From CAVQJU01 sp963729215 (lineage in GTDB: Bacteria; Acidobacteriota; Vicinamibacteria; Vicinamibacterales; CAVVIG01), in the NCBI GenBank assembly GCA_963729215.1, contig CAVSND010000031.1:1-64000 (forward strand): a DNA stretch of 64,000 nt, given 5' to 3'. Every line of letters begins with the position of its first letter. Positions within the stretch are counted from its first letter, which is position 1. Under the pieces are notes generated by a model that had not been told where the DNA came from, did not search any database, and saw only the letters and a list, made by a program, of their open reading frames with translations. Position numbers and translations under genes: made by a program. Positions 42,165-50,358 of the stretch are shown here, piece after piece.

Positions 42165-42264
42165 CTGGTCATTTAGTCATCTGGTCATCTGGTCATTGCT
42201 GCTCAATTGGGCAACTTGCTCAATTGCCCAACGACTAGACGACTAGATGACCAGATGACCAAAT
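42165..42264. repeat. 8-bp tandem repeats forming inverted arms after gltA
   Basis: Left arm: CTGGTCAT, TTAGTCAT, CTGGTCAT, CTGGTCAT in exact 8-base steps from 42165. A central hairpin TTGGGCAA with TTGCCCAA follows. The right arm (about 42231-42264) is the reverse complement family (GACTAGATGACCAGATGACC). It starts 12 bases after the gltA stop; a related element lies at 62.05 kb. Confidence 0.8.
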
Positions 42265-42325
42265 TCGCCGGTCATGGGACGCCCGGGGGCCAACGTTTCG
42301 CCCCGGCGTCCGTCTAATCCGGCAG

Positions 42326-42892
42326 ATGGAAGCTGAGATTTCGACGGTCCTGGCCCGGGCCCGGCAGGGCGACAGCGAGGCCTTCCGCACCCTGGTCGAA
42401 CGCCACAGCCGGAGCGCCTTCCGGCTGGCCTACCGCATGACCGGCAACGAGCACGACGCCGAGGACGTGGTCCAGGACAGCTTCCTGCGGGCCTACCGGC
42501 AACTGGCCCGGTTCGAGTCCCGGGCGCATTTCGGCACCTGGCTCCATCGCATCGTGGCCAACTGCTCGGTGGACCTGTTGCGCGCGCGCCGATCGCGCCA
42601 GGACTTCAACCGCGCCGAAGACCTCGACGCCATCGTCGAACAGCCATCGGAGGATGAGCCCGGCCCGGAGCGGCTGGCGCGCAGCGCCGAAATCGACCGG
42701 TTCGTGGGGGCGGCCCTGGCGCAGCTCAGCCCGCTCGAACGCGCCGCGTTCACGTTGCGACACTACGAAGGCCGGTCGATCGCGGAAATCAGCAGGACTC
42801 TCGGGCTCAATACCAGCGCTGCCAAGCACAGCGTCTTCCGCGCGGTGCGGAAGCTGCGTGCCGCGCTGGCGCCCATCCGGGGTGAATCGTGA
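42326..42892 (+). CDS. ECF-family RNA polymerase sigma factor
   Basis: A 188-residue sigma-70 family factor. Region 2: FRLAYRMTGNEHDAEDVVQD then SFLRAYRQLARFESRAHFGT, with the promoter-melting WLHRIVANCSVDLLRARR; region 4: LSPLERAAFTLRHYEGRSI and EISRTLGLNTSAAKHSVFRA, recognising -35. It overlaps the anti-sigma gene by 4 bases. No Shine-Dalgarno is strong. It should drive its own operon and envelope-stress genes. Confidence 0.93.
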   Translation: MEAEISTVLARARQGDSEAFRTLVERHSRSAFRLAYRMTGNEHDAEDVVQDSFLRAYRQLARFESRAHFGTWLHRIVANCSVDLLRARRSRQDFNRAEDLDAIVEQPSEDEPGPERLARSAEIDRFVGAALAQLSPLERAAFTLRHYEGRSIAEISRTLGLNTSAAKHSVFRAVRKLRAALAPIRGES

Positions 42893-43719
42893 AGCACTAT
42901 TCAGAAGAGGATCTGATCCTCCACTACTACGGCGAAGCTGAACGCTGGAGCACAGCGGCAGGGCGGCGGCGGCGGCGCCACGAGATCGAACAGCACGTGG
43001 ACCAGTGCCCCGCGTGTGGAGAGCTGTACCGCAGCCTGGTCGGCACGCTCCGCCAGCTGGAGGCACCAGAAGCTCCAGAACGCGGCGATCAGTACGGCCT
43101 GGAGGTCTGGCAGCGTATTCGCGCGCGCCTGCCCGAGCCGGAGGCGCCCTGGTGGGCGCAGTGGCTCAGGTGGAATCGCCTGGCCGCGGCCGCGGGGGTC
43201 GCGATGCTGGTCGTCGCGGCGTTCGTGGCGGGCCGCTCGTGGTCGACCGCGGAGAACCCGCTGCCCGCGTCTCCGTCGGCTCCCGCGACGAGCGCACAGG
43301 CCGCCCAGGCGAGCGACGGCCGCCAGCGCATTCTGCTGACCTCGGTCGCGGAACATCTGGATCGGTCGGAGCGGATTCTGACCGACATCATGAACACGAC
43401 CAACGGCGGCGACATTTCCACGGAGCAGCACTGGGCCGAGGATCTCGTCTCGGCCAGCCGTCTCTATCGGCAGGAGGCGGTCGACATCGGCGAACAATCG
43501 GTCGCCAGCGTGCTGGACGAGCTCGAGCGGAACCTGCTCGAAGTCGTCCACAGCCCATCGCATGTCACCGCCGCGCAGCTCGACGATGTGCGCCGGCGCA
43601 TCGACGCGGCGGCGTTGCTCTTCAAGGTGCGCGTGCTCGGCGACGAGCTGAGGCAGCGTGAGCTGGCCATGCCGTCGGCCGCTCCGCATGCGCGTGCTGT
43701 CACATCTCAAATCAGCTGA
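42889..43719 (+). CDS. Membrane-anchored anti-sigma factor with zinc-finger motif
   Basis: A 276-residue protein. The N-terminal cytosolic domain has the ZAS-type HEIEQHVDQCPACGELY (His-x3-His, Cys-x2-Cys), which binds zinc and the sigma factor. One membrane helix at about 98-118 (LAAAAGVAMLVVAAFVAGRSW). The periplasmic part (about 120-276) is helical, with LLTSVAEHLDRSERILTDIMN and LDELERNLLEVVHSPSHVT. Start overlaps the sigma stop (ATGA-type), so the pair is translationally coupled. Confidence 0.88.
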   Translation: MKHYSEEDLILHYYGEAERWSTAAGRRRRRHEIEQHVDQCPACGELYRSLVGTLRQLEAPEAPERGDQYGLEVWQRIRARLPEPEAPWWAQWLRWNRLAAAAGVAMLVVAAFVAGRSWSTAENPLPASPSAPATSAQAAQASDGRQRILLTSVAEHLDRSERILTDIMNTTNGGDISTEQHWAEDLVSASRLYRQEAVDIGEQSVASVLDELERNLLEVVHSPSHVTAAQLDDVRRRIDAAALLFKVRVLGDELRQRELAMPSAAPHARAVTSQIS

Positions 43720-43725
43720 GGAACC

Positions 43726-44664
43726 ATGGTCATCCAACGCATCGCTACCATCTCGACTCTCGTGCTCGCGCTCGCGGGACCGCTCGCCGCGCAGACGCCG
43801 GACCCGCCTTCGCCGGACCCGGCGCCGGAGGCACGCCCGGCGCGTCCGCCACGTACGCCGCGCGGCAACATCGAACTGCACCTGCCGCCGATGCCGCCGC
43901 TGCCGCCCTTCGAGCCGGAGGCGCTCTACGAACAGGCACGCAATGCGATCGAGAACAGCGAATTCGATCGTGCCCTGAGGGAGCTCGATCAGGTCATCGG
44001 CCAGACGAACGGGCGAGCCGACGCGGCGATGTACTGGAAGGCGTATAGCCAGTCCAGGCTCGCGCTCAGCAAGGAAGCGCTGGAGACGATCAAGGAAATG
44101 GCGAAGCAGTTCTCCACGAGCCCGTGGGTGAAGGACGCCAAGGCGCTCGAGCTCGAAATCAGGCAGGCCGCCGGGCAGCCCATTTCCGCGGATCTGCAGA
44201 ACGACGAGGAGCTGAAGCTCCTGGCGCTGCGGGGCGTGATGCAGACGGATCCCGACAAGGGCCTGCCGATCATCGAGAAGATGCTGGCGGGTGGCGCCGC
44301 GCCGCGCGTCCGGGATCGGGCGCTCTTCGTGCTCAGCCAGAGCCGGTCGCCAAAAGCACGCGACATCATGGTGACAACGGCGAAGAACAACGCGAACCCC
44401 GAGCTGCAGCTTCGCGCGATCCGCTATCTCGGGTTCATGGGGAATGACGATCGCGATCTGCTCCCGGGCATCTACCGGACCAGCTCGGACGCATCCGTGA
44501 AACGAGCCGTCATGAACACCCTCTTCATGCAGCGCAACGCAAAAGGTCTCGTGGATCTGGCGCGCGGCGAAAAGGACCCGCAGATGAAGAAGGAGATTGT
44601 GTCGAAGCTGTCGGTCATGAAGGCGCCCGAGGCTACCGACTACCTGCTGGAGCTCCTCAAGTGA
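43726..44664 (+). CDS. Exported protein with TPR/HEAT-like helical repeats
   Basis: A 312-residue secreted protein. Signal peptide TLVLALAGPLAAQ, then a Pro-rich linker (about 23-60) and helical repeats: LYEQARNAIENSEFDRALREL (TPR-like), then HEAT-like VRDRALFVLSQSRSPKARDIM, LRAIRYLGFMGNDDRDLLP and KRAVMNTLFMQRNAKGLVDL. Ends IVSKLSVMKAPEATDYLLEL. Third gene of the ECF operon, 6 bases after the anti-sigma stop. Likely a periplasmic scaffold; partner unknown. Confidence 0.78.
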   Translation: MVIQRIATISTLVLALAGPLAAQTPDPPSPDPAPEARPARPPRTPRGNIELHLPPMPPLPPFEPEALYEQARNAIENSEFDRALRELDQVIGQTNGRADAAMYWKAYSQSRLALSKEALETIKEMAKQFSTSPWVKDAKALELEIRQAAGQPISADLQNDEELKLLALRGVMQTDPDKGLPIIEKMLAGGAAPRVRDRALFVLSQSRSPKARDIMVTTAKNNANPELQLRAIRYLGFMGNDDRDLLPGIYRTSSDASVKRAVMNTLFMQRNAKGLVDLARGEKDPQMKKEIVSKLSVMKAPEATDYLLELLK

Positions 44665-45461
44665 CGTCCCTGCTGCTGGCCGCGGTTCTTGTTGCCGGGC
44701 AGAGCCCTGTAAGCAACGTCAGGAACCTCACGAACGCGCAGGTCGAAACGCGCCAGGCCGTACAGACGCTCGAACGCGAGATCGCGGGCATCGCCGCCCG
44801 GAAGGACGCCCGCTGGGTGGGCTACCGGATCGCCGTCAGCCGCGGCCGGCGTTCGATGGATTGCTTCGAGCGCACGCGGATCGCGCTCGAACCAGCCGCC
44901 GAAATCCTGGTGCTCGCCCGCCTCGAGGCCGGCGCCATCGTGAGGCTGCGGACGGCGACACCCGATTGCGAAATCGACGCAGGCGGACTGCCCGTCGTCT
45001 GGCTCGACGGCGTGAAGCCCGACGACAGCGTGGCGTGGCTGACCTCGCTCATCAACACCATTCCCGCGGCCGGCGAACGCTACGACCGCGTCGTGAGGCC
45101 GGCGGTCATCGCCCTCGCGATGCACGAAGGAACCGCCGCCACGCGATCGCTGGTGACCATCGCCCGCGATCATCAAGTCGCGAGAATGCGGTCCGACGCC
45201 CTGTTCTGGCTCGCGCAGCGCGCGGGAACTGAAGCCGCCGCGACTATCGCCGAAGCGATCGATCGCGACCCGGAAACCGAGGTCAAGCGGCGCGCGGTGT
45301 TCGCCCTCAGCCAGCTGCCCAAGGACGACGGGGTGCCGAAGCTGATTGACGTCGCGCGGAACAACAAGAATGCGGCCGTCCGGAAGCAGGCGATGTTCTG
45401 GCTCGGGCAGTCGAACGATCCGCGTGCGCTCAAGTTTTTCGAAGAGGTCCTGCTGAAGTAG
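44661..45461 (+). CDS. Exported HEAT-repeat protein
   Basis: A 266-residue protein starting with GTG in a GTGA overlap with the previous gene. Signal peptide SLLLAAVLVAGQ. A variable N-terminal domain (about 20-150) has RIAVSRGRRSMDCFERTRIAL. HEAT-like repeats at the C-terminus: RMRSDALFWLAQRAGTEAA, VKRRAVFALSQLPKDDGVP and VRKQAMFWLGQSNDPRALKF. Similar in style to the preceding gene, so the two may be a duplicated or paired scaffold. Fourth gene of the ECF sigma operon. Confidence 0.78.
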   Translation: MTSLLLAAVLVAGQSPVSNVRNLTNAQVETRQAVQTLEREIAGIAARKDARWVGYRIAVSRGRRSMDCFERTRIALEPAAEILVLARLEAGAIVRLRTATPDCEIDAGGLPVVWLDGVKPDDSVAWLTSLINTIPAAGERYDRVVRPAVIALAMHEGTAATRSLVTIARDHQVARMRSDALFWLAQRAGTEAAATIAEAIDRDPETEVKRRAVFALSQLPKDDGVPKLIDVARNNKNAAVRKQAMFWLGQSNDPRALKFFEEVLLK

Positions 45462-45720
45462 GCCGGCCCGCCCGCCGGAAGACCACGAGCCCAACCGCCA
45501 CAATGACACCGGCGGCTGCGGTCGCGAGCGCCACGGCGCGCGGCACGGCCGGCCGCATGGTGTCGTCGATGCGGGCGTAAAGACCGTGTCCGGCCGCGGC
45601 GGCCATGGCGGTCCGCACGTACTCCCGCCCGGCCTCGACGAGCACGCGGTCGAACACGACATTCCACACGACCACGGCCCAGACAATCCAGAGGGCGACG
45701 GCGAGGCGCCGTCTGTCCAT
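45430..45720 (-). CDS. Hypothetical two-helix membrane protein
   Basis: A 96-residue protein with two predicted helices: LAVALWIVWAVVVWNVVFD at about 6-24 and VALATAAAGVIVAVGLVVF at about 63-81. Between them is a soluble loop with AGREYVRTAMAAAAGHGLYA. Not recognised. Converges on, and overlaps by 32 bases, the HEAT-repeat gene on the other strand. Confidence 0.55.
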   Translation of the reverse strand: MDRRRLAVALWIVWAVVVWNVVFDRVLVEAGREYVRTAMAAAAGHGLYARIDDTMRPAVPRAVALATAAAGVIVAVGLVVFRRAGRPTSAGPLRKT

Positions 45721-45742
45721 CAGCGCGTCCGCCCTGGCGAGT

Positions 45743-46024
45743 TCACCGGCGTCTCGCGTAAGCGCGAAGGATGATGATCAGGACCGCCACGCCGGCGACG
45801 ACCCATGTGACGACCCGTGTGCCGTCAGCCGGTGTGCGGCTCAAGAAGAGGACCGCCACGAGAAGCAGGACCAGAGCCAGAAGCGAGGTCACGAGCACCG
45901 CCGTGGATCCCGCGCGCCTGCCGGGCGCAGGGGGTTTGAAGATCGGATCTGTCGTCGCCGTGCCGCACTTATAGCAGACGATCGCCTTGTCGGCGATCTC
46001 CGTTCCGCACTTCCTGCAAATCAT
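45743..46024 (-). CDS. Zinc-ribbon membrane protein
   Basis: A 93-residue protein. N-terminal zinc ribbon MICRKCGTEIADKAIVCYKC (two Cys-x2-Cys pairs), then two predicted helices at about 38-60 (TAVLVTSLLALVLLLVAVLF) and 69-88 (VVTWVVAGVAVLIIILRAYA). This zinc-ribbon plus two-helix layout is frequent in bacteria; function unknown. It lies downstream of the metal ABC permease, with a 7-bp repeat array between. Confidence 0.7.
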   Translation of the reverse strand: MICRKCGTEIADKAIVCYKCGTATTDPIFKPPAPGRRAGSTAVLVTSLLALVLLLVAVLFLSRTPADGTRVVTWVVAGVAVLIIILRAYARRR

Positions 46025-46028
46025 CGTG

Positions 46029-46063
46029 GTGGCTCGTGGCTCGTAACTCGTGGCTCGTGGCTC
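46029..46063. repeat. Five 7-bp tandem units GTGGCTC
   Basis: GTGGCTC at 46029, 46036, 46050 and 46057, with GTAACTC at 46043, exactly in phase. It fills most of the gap between the stop of the metal permease gene and the start of the zinc-ribbon gene. Confidence 0.8.
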
Positions 46064-46065
46064 GA

Positions 46066-46899
46066 TCAGTGGCTGAACAGCGGTCTGACCACCGCCATCA
46101 GGATGAGCACGAGCCCGAATGTGCAAACGATCGTGGCGCCGGTCGGCAGGTCGAGCTGCAGCGACAGGTAGACACCCAGCGCCGACACGATCGTCCCCAT
46201 GGACCACCCGATAGCCAGCCGCTTGCCGACACTTTCGGCATACAGCATGGCGGCAACCGACGGGACGATCAAGTAGCAAAACACGAGCAGCACGCCGGCA
46301 ATCGACACGGACGACGTGACGACGAAGCCGAACGAGGCGTAGAACAGAAAGTCCCAGAAGCGGATCGAGACGCCTTCCGCCTCGGCCCGGTGCGGATCCA
46401 TCGAGATGGCCAGGAACCGCCGCCTGAAAACGTAATGAAAGATGCCCACGGCGCCGTACAAGACGGCTGTCTTCGCCACTTCGGGCCAGGACACGGCGAG
46501 GATGTTGCCGACGAGCATGTCCTTGAGGTGCTCGCTCTCGGACGTGGCCTTGCTCATCGCAAGAATCGCCGCCGCGGACGCCACGGCATAGCAGATGCCG
46601 ATGATGGCCTCCTTCGGGATCCGCGCACGCTGGCTCCGCACCGTCGAGAACACGAACGCGCCGATGAACGTGAACGCGAGGCTGATCCAGTACACGATCG
46701 GCGAGTGCGGGTCGCCGTGCGACGCCGGCAGAAAGATCGCCACGGTGGCCCCGAGCGCCGCGATCTGCGCGAGCGACAAGTCCACGAAGATGACGCCGCG
46801 TTCGACGACGTGCACGCCCAGGTACGCGTGAATGCCGGTCAGGATCAGGCTCGCGACGAACGCCGGCGCGAGAAACGCAATCATCGAAGCATCGAGCAT
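46066..46899 (-). CDS. Zinc/manganese ABC transporter permease (ZnuB/MntB family)
   Basis: A 277-residue permease with eight or so helices. N-terminus MLDASMIAFLAPAFVASLIL; conserved segment HAYLGVHVVERGVIFVDLSL then AQIAALGATVAIF, and VASAAAILAMSKAT, with the ATPase-contact region. Late region SVSIAGVLLVFCYLIVPSVA is typical of the family. It is 6 bases after the binding-protein gene. No ABC ATPase gene is adjacent. Confidence 0.88.
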   Translation of the reverse strand: MLDASMIAFLAPAFVASLILTGIHAYLGVHVVERGVIFVDLSLAQIAALGATVAIFLPASHGDPHSPIVYWISLAFTFIGAFVFSTVRSQRARIPKEAIIGICYAVASAAAILAMSKATSESEHLKDMLVGNILAVSWPEVAKTAVLYGAVGIFHYVFRRRFLAISMDPHRAEAEGVSIRFWDFLFYASFGFVVTSSVSIAGVLLVFCYLIVPSVAAMLYAESVGKRLAIGWSMGTIVSALGVYLSLQLDLPTGATIVCTFGLVLILMAVVRPLFSH

Positions 46900-46905
46900 G
46901 TGGGC

Positions 46906-47800
46906 CTACTTTTTCAACGCGTCCACGAGGAGGTTGATGTTGTAATCGAAGAGCGCGAAATAATCGGACGTTTCCTTCACGCCGCCGACCGACGGCGGCA
47001 TCACGAGCACACGCGCCCCGGTCTCGCGGCCGATGGCTGTCGGCGTCTTCAGATCGAAGTACGGCTCGATCAGCATGATCTTCACGTTCTGCCGCTTCAT
47101 CTCGTTGATCAGATCCAGGGTGTGCTGGGGGGTCGGCGGGATGCCGGGGCGCGGCTCGACGTAGCCGACGATCTCCAGCCCGAACCGCTCGGCGAAGTTC
47201 GGAAACGACCGGTGGTAGGTCACCACTTTCGTGCCCTTGTAGGGCGCCATCAGCGCCAGCCACTTCTTCTCGGCCGCGTCCAGCCGCGTGGTGAAATCGC
47301 CCAGCCGCTGATCGAAAAAGGCCTTGTTCCCGGGCCGTTGACGATCGAACGCGTCGGCAATCTCCTTGGCGATGCGTTTGCCGTTTTCGGGGTCCATCCA
47401 GTAATGAGGGTTTCCGAGCGGGTGGACGTCGCCCATGGCCCGCGTAATCGTGCCCGTCGGGATTTCGAGGATCTGGGCGCCAAGCGACGCATCGAGATAC
47501 CCTTCCGCGTTAGGCTGGATTTTGCCGTTCCGGCTCTGCTGCACGAGCGGCGGGAGCCATCCGATCTCGAGCTCGCGGCCGACCACGATCAGGAGGTCGG
47601 CCTTCTGCAGCTTCAGGATGAAGCTGGGCTTGGCTTCGACAAAGTGCGGATCCTGGTAGCCGCGGGCGATCGATTCAACCGTCACGCGGTCCCCGCCGAC
47701 CTCGCGTGCAATCGCGGCCAGGTCTTCGGTCGTCGTTATCACGTTCAGCTTGGACTGCGCAACGGCGGAGCCGCGCGACGCGCATCGCGATCCGCGGCAT
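46906..47800 (-). CDS. Metal-binding ABC transporter substrate-binding protein (ZnuA/TroA family), one apparent frameshift
   Basis: Periplasmic metal receptor of about 297 residues. Mature part LNVITTTEDLAAIAREVGGD; metal ligand histidines in GYQDPHFVEAKPSFI, GNPHYWMDPENG and VVTYHRSFPNFAERFG, then VMPPSVGGVKETSDYFALFD. The signal peptide (LLILMPRIAMRVA, then GSAVAQS) requires removing one base near 47775; the start at 47800 is tentative. Zinc is more likely than manganese, but I cannot decide. Upstream is a 9-bp repeat palindrome and a porin gene. Confidence 0.85.
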
Positions 47801-47836
47801 CAGAATCAGCAGACTTGCGATTCATAAGAACTTAGA

Positions 47837-47910
47837 ACCACAATGCCCACAAAGCTCACGAAGTCACGACGCTCAGAGTGAGTCTTCGTGATCTTCGTGA
47901 CCTTCGTGGT
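47837..47910. repeat. 9-bp tandem repeats in two opposed arms
   Basis: Left arm in exact 9-base steps: ACCACAATG (47837), CCCACAAAG, CTCACGAAG, TCACGACG. After a short centre, right arm: CTTCGTGAT (47884), CTTCGTGAC, CTTCGTGGT. The arms are reverse-complement families. It lies between the binding-protein start and the porin stop. Confidence 0.8.
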
Positions 47911-47937
47911 TCACAACACAGGTGCCGGACATGGTGA

Positions 47938-49279
47938 TCAGAACGGGTGCGCGCCGTGCGCGCCGATTGAGAACTGGAACTGGAACAGGAACTCGTTGGC
48001 CGCCGGACCGATGGCGTAGGCGGTGCGGCGGTACTGGCCCCGCACCTGGCTGAACTCGCTCGGCCAGTACGTCAGCGATCGCCGACCCGCCGCTGTCGTG
48101 CAGAGTCGAATCGTAGGCCCGGTCGGATCCGTCGAAGCGGATTCCGCCAAACCAGCGGCGCGCGAACTGATAGTCACCCGACACGTAGTAGCCCATGCCG
48201 CTCTGGAGTCCGTTCGGCTGCTCGCGGCTGCTCCAGATCACTTCGGAGCGCCCGACGAACGAGTGGTAGATCGATCGCCGAAGGGGCTTCCACCGCAGGG
48301 TGGCGTCGAAGCCGATGAGACGCGTCGTGAAGTCGTCAATGTTCTGCTGCAACCCTGTCGCGTTGTAGCCGCGTGACCATGACGCGCCCACATCCAGGTT
48401 GGTGGACTCCGAGATGTCCTGATACCCGCGGACATGCGCGACGTAGCTCAGCTGACCGCGCTGGCTCGTCTGATAGAGCGGGCTTTCCGGGGATCCCGAG
48501 TCGCCCCGGAACACCTGGCCCGTTGCCTCCAGAAACAGCCAGGGGTTCGGAATCAGTTTCGCCACCGACACACCCGCATCGTCGATGCCGTCTTCCCCGC
48601 CCACGAGGTTGTTGATGACGAGCGGCCGATCCGCCCACGGCAGAACGTGATTGTGCAGGGTGTTCACCTTGCCAAAGGCCGCGCGCATCTTGCCGACCTT
48701 CGTCAGCAGGCCGCCCGGCAGCGAGGTGAGCGTCACGAACCCTTCCTCGAGGTTCACGCCTTCTTCACCGAATGAGATGAAGAAATCGGCACGGGCGTAC
48801 GGATCCACGACGGCCTGGAACGACGCCTCCGACTCGTGCATTTCGAACGCGGGATTCGGCGTGATGTTGTTGGCCGGATCGGTTTGTACCCGGCCCGCCG
48901 TGCCGAGAAAATCGCCGATGACGGCCATGTCGGGGTTGAATACCTTCGACGCTCCCCCATCGGCGGCGTTCGCCCGAGGCGGCGGCGCCGACAGATCCGC
49001 CGCGGCCGGCGGTTGAACCGGCGGGGGCGGCGGTGGCAGCGGCTGCGCGGGCGGCGGCTGTTGACCGCCTTCGATGGCGGCGAGCCGCATCTCGAGCGCC
49101 GACAACCGGGCCTCGAAGTCCTTTTTCAAATCGTCGATAGCGGAGCGAAGCGCCTGGGCGTCCGGTGGCTGGGGCGCGGCCTGAGCCGACGCCTTTGCTG
49201 CCGACAGGACGACCAGCACGAACGCCGCATAGCGAAATCGATGCGACACTGCGTACCCTCCCGCGGTCCGGATGAACAC
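47938..49279 (-). CDS. Outer-membrane porin-like protein with coiled-coil N-terminus, one apparent frameshift
   Basis: About 446 residues. Signal peptide AAFVLVVLSAAKASAQ; then a short coiled coil LRSAIDDLKKDFEARLSALE (about 45-64) and a Pro-rich linker; then barrel strands such as ASFQAVVDPYARADFFISFG and MGYYVSGDYQFARRWFGGIRF. The frame breaks near 48080 (DSTLHDSGGSA then SLTYWPSEFSQVRGQYRR), one extra A. The C-terminus FLFQFQFSIGAHGAHPF ends in Phe. Same strand as and upstream of the metal ABC genes, so probably metal uptake (inference). A GTG at 49249 is an alternative start. Confidence 0.8.
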
Positions 49280-49361
49280 GGACCGCCCCGAAATTGCCTG
49301 GCCGTTAAATGGCTCTCCGCGCGCGCGTCACAACAGCTCGTGACGCCGCCGCGGCGGAGGC

Positions 49362-49661
49362 TCAACGGAAGGAGACGGGGGGCGAGCGGCCGGTCGACTG
49401 ATGCGGCAGCAGCACGCCGACGGCGGGCAGCTGGAACGATACGGCGCAGCCGGCATCGGAAAGCTGCCAGGCGCCCACGACGGAGGGCGAATCGGGATCG
49501 GTGCCGAGCTGGTTCGCCGTGCAAGCGGTGCAGTGCTGCGGGTTCTTCAGGTGACAGAGGAGGTCGTGGTGCTCGAACGACGCGACGAAGAGGAAGGCGG
49601 CGTACAGCGCCACGCCTGCCAGGCGCAGAAGCGACCGATTGTGCCGTCGCGTAGCGATCAC
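49362..49661 (-). CDS. Small Cys/His-rich hypothetical exported protein
   Basis: A 99-residue protein with one N-terminal hydrophobic segment (LAGVALYAAFLFVASFEHH) and then HHDLLCHLKNPQHCTACTAN, a cluster of three Cys and several His that could bind a metal; a fourth Cys lies in LSDAGCAVSF. Start is the GTG at 49661 with AGGAG 4 bases upstream. Similar in style to DUF2946-type small periplasmic metal-related proteins (weak). Directly upstream of the porin-metal ABC genes. Confidence 0.55.
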   Translation of the reverse strand: MIATRRHNRSLLRLAGVALYAAFLFVASFEHHDLLCHLKNPQHCTACTANQLGTDPDSPSVVGAWQLSDAGCAVSFQLPAVGVLLPHQSTGRSPPVSFR

Positions 49662-49701
49662 CCTTCTCCTGATTCTAACGCCGATGACGTCCACCGGCCG
49701 C

Positions 49702-50358
49702 CTACCTGCCAACGATCACCTTGAATCGAAAGGCCACGCCGCCGAGATCCGTTTCGCCGGCGTCCTGCGAGATGCCACCTTCGCCGAGGATGCCGGGCAC
49801 GTGCGTGTACTGCCCGTCAACGGCGACGCCGATCCATTTCTGAAGCCGGATCTCCACGCCTCCGTTCAGCAGGTAGCCGACATGATGCGTGTCCACGTTG
49901 TCGCCATCGCCGGAAAAGTCCGACTCTTCCTTATAGTTGTATCGGCCAAAACCACCGGCAGCGTAAGGGATCACACGCCACCGCGTCGCGCCGAAGCGGT
50001 AACCAACGCTCAATTCAATCGGCGTGATGGTCGCCGTCAACGGAATCCCGAGCGGAAACGCCTGGCCGTTGCTGACGAACGCCCGCTGGCCGGTCTTCTT
50101 GAATTGCGTGATCCCGAACTCCACGAACACGCCGCTGGGCGTGGTGATCTGGAGACCTCCGCCGAAGAACGGCTGGCTGGACCCGCCAAATGTCGCGTCG
50201 AACGTGGTGCTTGCCGCGAAACTCTGCTGTGTCGCGACGAAAAATCCCCGGAATGCCGCCTCAGGCGGCTCGCTTGCGTCCGCAGGGTCGGGCGCGGATT
50301 GCGCAGACGCCGGGAGGGCGACCAGTATGGCGAACACGCACGCGGCGATCGTTTTCAT
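49702..50358 (-). CDS. Outer-membrane beta-barrel protein (OmpW-like size)
   Basis: A 218-residue protein. Signal peptide CVFAILVALPASAQS; eight or so predicted strands, for example PFFGGGLQITTPSGVFVEFG, PIELSVGYRFGATRWRVIPY and IGVAVDGQYTHVPGILG. It ends VAFRFKVIVGR, an unusual end for a barrel (the consensus Phe/Tyr is not last). Close to the general outer-membrane beta-barrel family of small porins. Overlaps the subtilase stop by 4 bases (ATGA). Confidence 0.75.
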   Translation of the reverse strand: MKTIAACVFAILVALPASAQSAPDPADASEPPEAAFRGFFVATQQSFAASTTFDATFGGSSQPFFGGGLQITTPSGVFVEFGITQFKKTGQRAFVSNGQAFPLGIPLTATITPIELSVGYRFGATRWRVIPYAAGGFGRYNYKEESDFSGDGDNVDTHHVGYLLNGGVEIRLQKWIGVAVDGQYTHVPGILGEGGISQDAGETDLGGVAFRFKVIVGR

